Origin: JARFPW01 sp035464655
GTDB lineage: Bacteria; Gemmatimonadota; Gemmatimonadetes; Palauibacterales; Palauibacteraceae
Assembly: GCA_035464655.1 (NCBI GenBank)
Contig: DATHRZ010000002.1
Span: 1-25,087 of the forward strand
Reading direction: 5' to 3'
Length of the DNA stretch: 25,087 nucleotides
Under the pieces are notes generated by a model. It was not told the origin of the DNA and did not search any database. It saw only the letters and a list, made by a program, of their open reading frames with translations. Positions 17,284 through 24,125 of the stretch are shown here, one piece after another; the first letter of the stretch is position 1, and every line of letters begins with the position of its first letter. The position numbers and the translations under genes were made by a program.

Positions 17284-17718
17284 TCAGGCCCGCGCCTTCA
17301 GCAGGTCGCGAATCTCGGCCAGGAGCTTCTCCTCGGCCGACGGCTCCGGTGGCGCGGCGGGCGTCTCTTCCGGCTCGCCGCGCATCATCCGGTTGTAGGC
17401 CTTCACGACGAGGAACACGCAGAAGGCGATGATCAGGAACGACACGACGGCGTTGAAGAACGCACCGTAGCCCACGACGACCGCACCCGCCTCCTGCGCC
17501 GCCTCGAGCGAAGCGTACGGCCCGACCGGATCGCCGCCCTCGAGGAGCAGGAACAGGTCGGCGAAGTCGACCCCGCCGAGCAGCAGGCCGATCGGCGGCA
17601 TCAACACCTGGTCGACGAACGACGAGACGATCGTCCCGAACGCGGCGCCGATCACGATGCCGACGGCCATGTCGAGCATGTTTCCCTTGGCCGCGAATTC
17701 CTTGAATTCCTTGAGCAT
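17284..17718 (-). CDS. mscL: Large-conductance mechanosensitive channel MscL
   Basis: 144-residue inner-membrane channel that opens under high membrane tension and releases solutes on hypo-osmotic shock. The N-terminal amphipathic helix MLKEFKEFAAKGNMLDMAVG and first transmembrane helix (AVGIVIGAAFGTIVSSFVDQ) are classic. The periplasmic loop holds MPPIGLLLGGVDF. The second transmembrane helix is about residues 82-110 (GAFFNAVVSFLIIAFCVFL), followed by KAYNRM and a charged C-terminal helix (EEKLLAEIRDLLKAR). Length is normal for the family. The ATG at 17718 follows GGAGG with a 5-nt gap; in-frame sequence further upstream (to 18063) is not part of the gene. It is probably monocistronic. Confidence 0.97.
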   Translation of the reverse strand: MLKEFKEFAAKGNMLDMAVGIVIGAAFGTIVSSFVDQVLMPPIGLLLGGVDFADLFLLLEGGDPVGPYASLEAAQEAGAVVVGYGAFFNAVVSFLIIAFCVFLVVKAYNRMMRGEPEETPAAPPEPSAEEKLLAEIRDLLKARA

Positions 17719-17754
17719 CAGACCTCCGGTCGGTGAGGTGAGAAGCGGACCTCG

Positions 17755-17784
17755 AGAATACTCGCCCGCGCACCTTCCGGGCAA
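17755..17784 (-). promoter_or_regulatory. Candidate sigma70-type promoter for mscL
   Basis: Read on the minus strand: TTGCCC (17784-17779), an 18-nt spacer, then TATTCT (17760-17755), each matching four of six consensus bases. The start site would fall near 17748, giving a leader of about 30 nt that contains the GGAGG before the mscL ATG at 17718. Confidence 0.42.
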
Positions 17785-17835
17785 TCCGCCCGCACGCGGC
17801 ACGCAACCTGCTCGTGAACCCTGTGGGATGCGTTT

Positions 17836-17867
17836 CGTGCCCCGCCGATCCGCGGTTCGGCGGCACG
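17836..17867 (+). other. Inverted repeat (hairpin) between mscL and the HEAT gene
   Basis: CGTGCC (17836-17841) plus GCCGA (17844-17848) pair with TCGGCGGCACG (17857-17867). This is an 11-bp stem with a 2-nt bulge and an 8-nt loop. No T-tract follows, so a terminator is unlikely. It lies in the 233-nt gap 17719-17951, about 85 nt before the chosen GTG start of the HEAT protein. It could be an operator or a leader structure, or chance in GC-rich DNA. Confidence 0.3.
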
Positions 17868-17951
17868 GGACTCGTGGTATGCGCCAAGGGAGTCTGCACT
17901 TTGCGACGAGAAGCCGGAGACGCCGGGCCCGATCCGTACGAGGACTCGGGC

Positions 17952-20069
17952 GTGGTGCGCGTCCAACCCGGGGGGGGACCGCCGGGCCGACGCCCCGGAC
18001 CCACTTCTTCACCGGCGCACGTCGCGCGCTTCGTCGGCGCCCTTGCCCGAGCCGTGCAGGCATTTCACACCTATCCCCCGGGCAGTCCGTCGCGCGGGGA
18101 CGTCATCGAGGTCGCGCGCGATACGCTGCGGCCGTGCATTGCCCCGGACGAGGGATCCCTCTCGATCAACGTCACCGGCCAGGGTCTCAGCGTGGCCGAC
18201 GAGCCGATCGCCGTCGACCGTGGTCCGGAGCGCGCGCTGACCATCGCCCTGCGGCGGGCCTACGTGTCGGCACTCGAGATCCGGGCCGGGGCCTCGACCC
18301 GTGACTTTCGGCAGTTCTGCGCACTCATGGCGTTTCCGGATCAACTTCTCGGCCGGGAGGAGGACTTGCCGGAGATCCTCGCGCAGCGCGGGGTCACGCA
18401 CATCGTCGCACACATCATTTCCTCGCATCAGACGATCGAAGCCGGCACGGTTCCCCGTGCCCTGCTCGACCTCGTGCAACAACGCTGGGACGGCGGCGCC
18501 CGGGCGGCGGACGCGGCCGAGGGAGGCTGGATCCGGCTCGACCCTTCCGTGCCGCTCGACCGGGTCACCCTCGAGGACCTTCCGCTGCTCATGCGCGACG
18601 CCCCGTCGCTCGGCGTCGCGCTCGATCGCATGTCACGAACGCACGGAGCCGTGTCGCCCTCCGAAGCGCTCCTCCTGCACTACGAGGAGATCACGGACCT
18701 CTACGCCGCCTGCGGGCCGTTGCTGGCGGACACGCTGTTCCGCCGCCTCGCCGCCGTCGTTCACGATCTGCCCGACGAGGCGCGGCTCACGCTGCTGAAG
18801 GAGCAGGTCCTCCCCGGCCTGGTCGACGGACGACGGAGCGCACGAATCCTCGAGCATTTCTCCGAGGAGGAAGTGGCGGACGCGCTCTGGCTGCTGCTCG
18901 ACCTGGGTGTCGGCGGGGTCGAGATGCTCACGGCCGGCCTGGCGAGCCTCGACCTGCCCGAATCGCGGCTCGAAGGGGTCGTGGAGCGCGTATCACGCCG
19001 GCTCGAAGGGGAAAGCGACGCTTCGCCCGATTGGTCGGAGATTCTCGATCGCGACACATCCGGCCGTGTATCGGATGGAATCGGCGGACTGCTCACGGTG
19101 GACGAGGCGTCGGCGGACGACCTGGCGTGGATCATCGGCGACGTCGCCGGCAGCGATCCGGTCGCCGTGCAGCTGCGCTGCTCTGCCGATATTCTCGCGC
19201 TGAGCGCCGACCCGTCCATCATCGCGGCGACGATGCGGCGGTCGCGTGGCTATTTCCTCGACCTCGAGTCGAGGGGGGACGCGGCCGCGCTGGCCGACTG
19301 GCTGGCGCGGTATGCGAGCATCGCCCGGCGGCGCGACAGCCTCGACGGCGAGGTGGCCGCGATCATTCGCAGCACGCTCGACCAGTGCGTGACGCCGGAA
19401 TTCATCCATCGCGTTTCGGCGCTTCCGCTACCGTCCGATCGCGAGGCACCCCTCGTCACGATCATCTGCGAGCTCGGACGGACGGGCGTCGGAGCCCTGG
19501 TCGACAGCCTGGCCGTCGAGTCCGATCGATCGGCTCGCAATCGTCTGCTGACCGCCCTGCAACCGCGCGCGTCGCATCTCGCGGAGTATCTCGTCGACTA
19601 TCTCTCTCATCCGGAGTGGTACGTCGTCCGCAACCTGCTGACTCTGCTCGGCTACGCTGGACCGGGCTACGAGGAGGCGATCGCCGGACTCGTCGAGCAC
19701 GAGCATCCGCGGGTGATTCGGGAGGCGTTCACCGCGCTGGCCCGTATCGGCACCGAGGAGGCGATCAACCGCACGGCGGACGCCCTGTACGACGAGTCGG
19801 ACGAGATCCGCAGGCATGCGGCCGATGCGATCTGGCGGTTCGAGCCGAGGCTGTCGCATCCCCGGCTGCTCGAGGCGATGGAAGATCAGCAGCTGGCACT
19901 CTCCCATCCGGGCCTCGTGGCGCAGCTCGTCGTCGCGGCGGGCAAGCGCGACCTCGAGGGCCTCGAACCCGTGATGCGACGTCTGCGACGACACTGCTTC
20001 GCGGTCTGGAATCCCGAGCGGCGCGCCCTCGGCTGGCGCGCGCTTCGGCAACTGCGAGCCTCGCAATGA
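17952..20069 (+). CDS. HEAT-repeat protein with an N-terminal domain shared with the adjacent HD-GYP protein
   Basis: About 705 residues, soluble, with no signal peptide or transmembrane helix. Residues about 20-155 form a domain paralogous to the start of the next gene's product. Shared anchors are a YPxGxP motif (Y41-P46), an EP after a predicted strand pair, a GxS block and LAxRGVxHI (R146). The middle is helical with no family I recognise. The C-terminal third is HEAT/ARM-like, for example EWYVVRNLLTLLGYAG, HPRVIREAFTALARIGTEEA and SDEIRRHAADAIWRF. These are helical protein-binding repeats. I prefer the GTG at 17952 (GAGGA 7 nt upstream), because it places the YPxGxP motif at nearly the same position as in the partner. 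An ATG at 17814 in the same frame would add 46 unusual residues. The stop overlaps the HD-GYP start as ATGA, so the two are co-translated. Likely an adaptor in one signalling unit (inference). Confidence 0.85.
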   Translation: MVRVQPGGGPPGRRPGPTSSPAHVARFVGALARAVQAFHTYPPGSPSRGDVIEVARDTLRPCIAPDEGSLSINVTGQGLSVADEPIAVDRGPERALTIALRRAYVSALEIRAGASTRDFRQFCALMAFPDQLLGREEDLPEILAQRGVTHIVAHIISSHQTIEAGTVPRALLDLVQQRWDGGARAADAAEGGWIRLDPSVPLDRVTLEDLPLLMRDAPSLGVALDRMSRTHGAVSPSEALLLHYEEITDLYAACGPLLADTLFRRLAAVVHDLPDEARLTLLKEQVLPGLVDGRRSARILEHFSEEEVADALWLLLDLGVGGVEMLTAGLASLDLPESRLEGVVERVSRRLEGESDASPDWSEILDRDTSGRVSDGIGGLLTVDEASADDLAWIIGDVAGSDPVAVQLRCSADILALSADPSIIAATMRRSRGYFLDLESRGDAAALADWLARYASIARRRDSLDGEVAAIIRSTLDQCVTPEFIHRVSALPLPSDREAPLVTIICELGRTGVGALVDSLAVESDRSARNRLLTALQPRASHLAEYLVDYLSHPEWYVVRNLLTLLGYAGPGYEEAIAGLVEHEHPRVIREAFTALARIGTEEAINRTADALYDESDEIRRHAADAIWRFEPRLSHPRLLEAMEDQQLALSHPGLVAQLVVAAGKRDLEGLEPVMRRLRRHCFAVWNPERRALGWRALRQLRASQ

Positions 20070-21529
20070 GCGAAATGAACGACGCCGCGGCACCCTGGAC
20101 CGGGAGCGACGAAGCGACGGATCGATTACGGCCGGAGGCGGCCCACTTATTTCGAACCATGGCCGCTCTACGGAGCGCCTGCGTCCTCTACCCCGAGGGG
20201 CATCCGGCCATCGAGGCGCAGGTCGAGGACGTATATCGGTACGCGACGGCGCTGCTCGCGGAACAGCCCGTCGTCCGGCTCGACCTCATCCGCGGCATCC
20301 TCAACTACAATGGCGAGCCGCTCGTGCGCGAAAGCCGGGTCCACGCCCGGGTGCTGGCCGAGTTCGCGGCGCTCGGGGTCGACAGCGTGCACGTGGGCTC
20401 CGGGGTCAGCCGCGACGAGATCCGTGCCGTCGGCCAGTTTCTGGCCAATGACCACCGTGGACCCGGTACCGGCACTCCGGTGGTCGAGGTGCTGGCAGAG
20501 CGCGGGGTTCGCCACATCAACCTGGGCCGTATCCTGCCGATCAACCATCGCGTGAAGGAGCGCCTCCCCGATGCGCCGGAGCGTCTGCACGACGAAGGAT
20601 ACCAGGAGTCGGCCGAGCTCGCCGTGGCCATGTTCGACAAGATCGAGCGGGGCTTCGCGCCCGACATCCGATCGATTCATGATCTGCTCGAGATGCTGGT
20701 CGGCCGGGTTGCCCGCAGCAGTGTGGCGTTGAGCCAGGTCATGGCCCTGAAACGCTACGAGAACCGATCGTATCTTCACTCCGTCAACGTCGCCCTGCTC
20801 GGCGTGCGGTTGGGGGAGCGCCTGGGCCTCGAGAAGCCCGATCTCATGCAGCTCGCCGAAGCCGCCTTGCTGCACGATGTCGGCAAGACACGTGTGCCGG
20901 TGGAGATCCTGACGAAGACGGGGCGCCCGACCGAGCGGGAATGGCGAGCCATCCGCCGGCATCCACTGATCGGCGCGGAGATCCTGTCGGAGCTCGAGGG
21001 CCTCGCTCCGCTGACCCCGATCGTGGCGCTCGAGCATCATCTCGACTTTTCGGGCGGTGGCTATCCGGACCTCGGGGACGATCGACGGCCGCATGCGATC
21101 AGCCAGATCGTCTCGGTGGTCGATGTGTACGAGTCGGTGACCGGGGCGCGTACGTACCGGGAGCCGGCGACTCCCGACCGCGCCTGCGTCGTCCTGGCGC
21201 GCATGGCGGGCGACAAGCTGAATCCCGCGCTCGTCAAGGCTTTCGTGAGCGTGGTGACCTTCTTCCCCGTGGGTTCGATCGTGCGCACGACTCGCGACGA
21301 AGTCGGGATCGTGGTGCGCACGCACGAGGACGATGCACTGCATCCGGGTATCGTGCTCGTCGACCCCGCCGACCCCGATGCTCCACCGGAACGGTTCCAC
21401 GATCTTCGCGAGCGAGACGATCGTGGAGAATTCCTGCGCGACGTGGTCGCGACGGTTCCCGACGGCCAGTTCGATCTCGATGTCGCCGCCACGCTCCGAC
21501 ACGTCGAAGGCGCCGGTCTCGGGGGCTGA
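20066..21529 (+). CDS. HD-GYP domain phosphohydrolase (putative cyclic-di-nucleotide phosphodiesterase)
   Basis: 487 residues. The N-terminal domain (about 24-155) is paralogous to that of the preceding HEAT protein: YPEGHP at 42-47 and LAERGVRHI ending at 151. It is followed by an HD-GYP domain with H238 (YLHSVNVALLGVRLG), HDVGK (H270, D271, K274), RRHPLIGAEIL and HHLDFSGGGYP (H324-P334). IVSVVDVYESVTGARTYRE completes the set. HD-GYP enzymes hydrolyse cyclic di-GMP or related dinucleotides at a di- or tri-metal centre. All metal-binding His/Asp positions I can match are present. The usual HHExxDGxGYP is altered to HHLDFSGGGYP, so the Glu and Asp are replaced. A C-terminal region of about 100 residues (TFFPVGSIVRTTRDEVGIVVR) resembles the small beta domain often found after such enzymes. 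The start is fixed by the ATGA overlap. Confidence 0.93.
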   Translation: MSEMNDAAAPWTGSDEATDRLRPEAAHLFRTMAALRSACVLYPEGHPAIEAQVEDVYRYATALLAEQPVVRLDLIRGILNYNGEPLVRESRVHARVLAEFAALGVDSVHVGSGVSRDEIRAVGQFLANDHRGPGTGTPVVEVLAERGVRHINLGRILPINHRVKERLPDAPERLHDEGYQESAELAVAMFDKIERGFAPDIRSIHDLLEMLVGRVARSSVALSQVMALKRYENRSYLHSVNVALLGVRLGERLGLEKPDLMQLAEAALLHDVGKTRVPVEILTKTGRPTEREWRAIRRHPLIGAEILSELEGLAPLTPIVALEHHLDFSGGGYPDLGDDRRPHAISQIVSVVDVYESVTGARTYREPATPDRACVVLARMAGDKLNPALVKAFVSVVTFFPVGSIVRTTRDEVGIVVRTHEDDALHPGIVLVDPADPDAPPERFHDLRERDDRGEFLRDVVATVPDGQFDLDVAATLRHVEGAGLGG

Positions 21530-21530
21530 G

Positions 21531-21554
21531 GGCGATCGCCGCGGCGGATCCGCC
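21531..21554. repeat. Two adjacent perfect palindromes after the HD-GYP gene
   Basis: GGCGATCGCC (21531-21540) and GGCGGATCCGCC (21543-21554) lie side by side, 1 nt after the HD-GYP stop, and are followed by TTT. They could form weak hairpins that end the HEAT/HD-GYP transcript. They also lie just upstream of the candidate -35 box at 21556, so an operator role is possible. Short palindromes are common in such GC-rich DNA. Confidence 0.3.
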
Positions 21555-21555
21555 T

Positions 21556-21584
21556 TTGATCCGGAACGCCGCGTTCTTTAGGTT
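21556..21584 (+). promoter_or_regulatory. Weak candidate promoter for the 420-residue secreted protein
   Basis: TTGATC (21556-21561), a 17-nt spacer and TAGGTT (21579-21584). The -35 box matches four and the -10 box three of six consensus bases. The local dip in GC content between 21555 and 21630 supports a promoter region here. The gene's Shine-Dalgarno, GGAGG, follows at about 21630. Confidence 0.3.
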
Positions 21585-21638
21585 CTTCCGAATCTTCGTG
21601 CGGAACCTCGCACCTGCGAATCTCAATTCGGAGGATCC

Positions 21639-22901
21639 ATGCAGCCGGTACTCCTGCCTGTCGGAGCACTCGCGCTCCGGCTGGCGGCCGGAGTCGCTGC
21701 TTTGTGGTTCGGCCTCGTCGGCGCCGTGGAACCGCCCGTCCCGAGTCCGTGCGGCGACCCGTTCGGTGGGCTCCGACCGGCCGACGTAACCTACGTGCTG
21801 GCGACGGCCCGCGCGGATACCGTCCCCGACCCGGCGGCAGACCGGACATCGTCATTCGGCCAGCTGGCCGATGTCGTCCGCGTGGCGGGCGCGGGCGCCG
21901 GACCGGTCACCGCCGCGACCGGCGACGACCGATCGATCGTCCTGGTTCCGTGGGGTTTCGATGAAGGATGCCGTCCGATCGGCTGGACCGGAAGCTGGAG
22001 CTGGGCGACGCCCGACGTGGAGGGGTTCTATCGGGGTCGCTTGCGGACACCGGACGACTGGGTCGGAGGTCGTCCGACGTTCGACGTGCATGCCGCCGTG
22101 TGGGAGGGGTTTCCGGACAGTCCGTGGCGGCACCCGACGAGCAACGGGAGGGAGTTCCTCACGGCCCCCGAGCTGTTCGATCTCTACGATAGGCTGCCGA
22201 CGGCCGAGGCCATCTCGATCCGACCGTACGGTGCCGTGAGCGATCTCGTCACGTGGCGGCGTGAGGCCGGCGACCTCGCCGAACGCTACCCCGCCCGTAC
22301 GCTGCTCGCCGAAGCCTTCGACATCGCCGAACTCGCTCGGCTGCGCACGACCATGCTTCCGTTCGCGGGCACGTACCGGGTGCAGGTGCAGCGCGACGGC
22401 GAGACCCTCGCGACCTTCTTGCTGCGCACCGGGTCGGTCGGTTCGGAACCGCTCACCCTGGACGAAGAGACCGCGGCGAGCGCGAGCGTCCCCGCCGCGC
22501 CGCGCCCGGCCGCGGCCGTGGCCGCGGCGGCGGGCCTGGCCCTCGACGAGGAAGCGCTCGAAGATCTGCCCGCCGCGTGCTCCAACCAGCGCGGGCTACG
22601 AGCGGCGACCGACGAGGCGGACGACGGAGCGGCGGCAGGAGCGCTTCGCGCCTGGTCCGCTGAGCTGCTGCCGCATTTCGTCGCGTTCTGCTTCTACGAT
22701 TCGCCGGTCCTCGCGGGATTGCAGGCGCGAGAGTCGGCGGCCGATGCCGGACCATTCGGGGGCGCGTTCCGCCACGAGATGGATGGTCGCTTCAGCTTCC
22801 GCCAGGCCGCCAGGCTGCAGGACGGCACGTCCGTGGTCCTGGTCGGCGACCGAATCGACGTCACCGCCCTGCCCGGACCGCCTCCGGTGCCGACCGGCTG
22901 A
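21639..22901 (+). CDS. Hypothetical exported protein, no recognised family
   Basis: 420 residues. The N-terminus (MQPVLLPVGALALRLAAGV, then AALWFGLVGAV) is a signal peptide or signal anchor with the hydrophobic part at about residues 5-30. No domain is recognised in the remainder. Visible features are four Cys in the exported part (C38, one near 111 in DEGCRPIGW, one in LPAACSNQ and one in FVAFCFYD), which could form two disulfides. There is also a Trp-rich stretch (GWTGSWSWATPDVEGFYRG), a FAGTYRVQVQRDGETLATFLLRT segment like a beta-rich fold, and an Ala/Pro-rich linker at about residues 280-300. The start has GGAGG 4 nt upstream. It lies 109 nt after the HD-GYP gene and converges with the exonuclease gene (15 nt between stops). 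Codon usage matches its neighbours, so there is no sign of recent transfer. Confidence 0.85.
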   Translation: MQPVLLPVGALALRLAAGVAALWFGLVGAVEPPVPSPCGDPFGGLRPADVTYVLATARADTVPDPAADRTSSFGQLADVVRVAGAGAGPVTAATGDDRSIVLVPWGFDEGCRPIGWTGSWSWATPDVEGFYRGRLRTPDDWVGGRPTFDVHAAVWEGFPDSPWRHPTSNGREFLTAPELFDLYDRLPTAEAISIRPYGAVSDLVTWRREAGDLAERYPARTLLAEAFDIAELARLRTTMLPFAGTYRVQVQRDGETLATFLLRTGSVGSEPLTLDEETAASASVPAAPRPAAAVAAAAGLALDEEALEDLPAACSNQRGLRAATDEADDGAAAGALRAWSAELLPHFVAFCFYDSPVLAGLQARESAADAGPFGGAFRHEMDGRFSFRQAARLQDGTSVVLVGDRIDVTALPGPPPVPTG

Positions 22902-22916
22902 TCCCGCCCGTGCCCG

Positions 22917-23675
22917 TCAGGCCGCCCGGGTTCGGCTGTCCACCGGGGGCCATCGGAAACCGTTCCGTCGCAGCAGCCGGATCGCCGCCTTCGTGTCGGG
23001 AGGAAAGTCGGCCCCCATCATCCACTCGAGATACTCGTCGTTCAAGCGAACCGGCTGACCCCGGTGGCGGCCGAAGTTGAACATCACCTCCCCCGTGTCG
23101 GCGTCGAGGCGGAAGCGGGCCGACCGGTCCACCTCCCACTCCGGCCGGCTGAGCCGGATCATGTCGTCGGCCGTGTAGCCGAACGTCCGGGCCATCTCCC
23201 GCAGCAGAGGCGGAAGCACGGCCGTGTCGGGAACCGCCCGGTGCGCCATCTCGTGATCGCGATCGAGGAAGCGTTTGACGGCCGTTCCGAGATCCCGCGG
23301 CTCTGCCTCACGCCATACCCGGTGCAGATCGATCTCCTGCACGCTGGCGAGATCGAGGCCGCGCTGACCGCTCCGCCGGAGCTCCGCGTCGAGTAGCAGC
23401 GTGTCGTAGCGACGGGATACGAAACCCACGAGAACCGCCCCGTCGACGAGGCGCTGTATCGCCTCGGCACAAGTTTCGAAGGTCGGACAACCGGTCACGT
23501 CCTCCTGCGTGATGCCGTGGATCGCGCTCGCGTCGGCCGGGATCGACTGCTCGGGATCGAAGAACGCGTGGAACACGAGGGCATCGTCGTCCACGCGAAT
23601 CACGGCGAGTTCCAGGATGCGGTCCTCGTAGGGGTCGAGACCCGTAGCCTCGATGTCGAACGCCAGCAGTTTCAT
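22917..23675 (-). CDS. DEDDh 3'-5' exonuclease with ExoX-like C-terminal domain
   Basis: 252-residue DnaQ-fold nuclease that removes nucleotides from DNA 3' ends. Exo I is FDIEATG (D7, E9). Exo II is in VGFVSRRYDTLLLDAEL (D91); the usual N in the GHN motif is replaced. Exo III is HRAVPDTAVL (H145, D150), which is DEDDh type. The C-terminus (about residues 201-240) reads FNFGRHRGQPVRLNDEYLEW and MMGADFPPDTKAAI. This matches the small domain found at the end of exodeoxyribonuclease X-type proteins (FGKHKG...YLxWLLxxDF). The ATG at 23675 follows GGAGA 8 nt upstream. Sequence further upstream in this frame (to 23939) is not homologous and overlaps the divergent gene. It diverges from the small membrane protein across 130 nt. 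A replication-proofreading or repair role cannot be decided from sequence. Confidence 0.92.
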   Translation of the reverse strand: MKLLAFDIEATGLDPYEDRILELAVIRVDDDALVFHAFFDPEQSIPADASAIHGITQEDVTGCPTFETCAEAIQRLVDGAVLVGFVSRRYDTLLLDAELRRSGQRGLDLASVQEIDLHRVWREAEPRDLGTAVKRFLDRDHEMAHRAVPDTAVLPPLLREMARTFGYTADDMIRLSRPEWEVDRSARFRLDADTGEVMFNFGRHRGQPVRLNDEYLEWMMGADFPPDTKAAIRLLRRNGFRWPPVDSRTRAA

Positions 23676-23805
23676 CCGTGGTCTCTCCGTAGCCTGGGTG
23701 GTGGCCTCGACGATGAAGCTAAGGTGCCCCTCCGACATTGGCTCGGTCGCTTGCCGTGACGGGGAGCGGGTGGTGCCGGTCGACCCGGGCCCGCAACTTG
23801 TTCGG

Positions 23806-24108
23806 ATGGAATCGCTTCCCGTTCCCACTTCGCTCGTCGGGGCCGTGCTGTTCTTCGGCCTGCTGGCGATGATCGCCTGGCTGCTGATTCGCGAAACGCT
23901 GCGCATCGTCCTCAAGCCGGCGCTCGTCGTAGCGGCCATCGCACTGGTCGCCGTGTGGGCCGGCGTCCTCGACGAAACCGTGATCGGCCGATCGCTGACC
24001 TGGCTCGGCGATCAGCTGGTCGTAGGTCTCTCGCTGGCCGCCGAATGGGCGACCGAGGCGTGGGAAGCAGTGGGCGCGGGCGCACCGGGTGCCGACGGGA
24101 ACGGCTAG
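23806..24108 (+). CDS. Small two-helix membrane protein, unknown function
   Basis: 100 residues. Two hydrophobic helices lie at about residues 8-29 (TSLVGAVLFFGLLAMIAWLLI) and 38-55 (ALVVAAIALVAVWAGVL), with a basic loop between (RETLRIVLK). An amphipathic C-terminal stretch ends in Gly/Ala. There is no family I recognise. The ATG at 23806 lacks a visible Shine-Dalgarno. The same frame is open back to 23653, but that part overlaps the exonuclease start and does not look like protein. It converges with the ligase gene (17 nt between stops). Confidence 0.68.
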   Translation: MESLPVPTSLVGAVLFFGLLAMIAWLLIRETLRIVLKPALVVAAIALVAVWAGVLDETVIGRSLTWLGDQLVVGLSLAAEWATEAWEAVGAGAPGADGNG

Positions 24109-24125
24109 CCGAACCGGCGACGCGG

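Noticed and set aside
17719..18063. Upstream extension of mscL
   Set aside because: MscL homology begins exactly at the ATG at 17718 with a good Shine-Dalgarno, and the extension overlaps the divergent HEAT gene.
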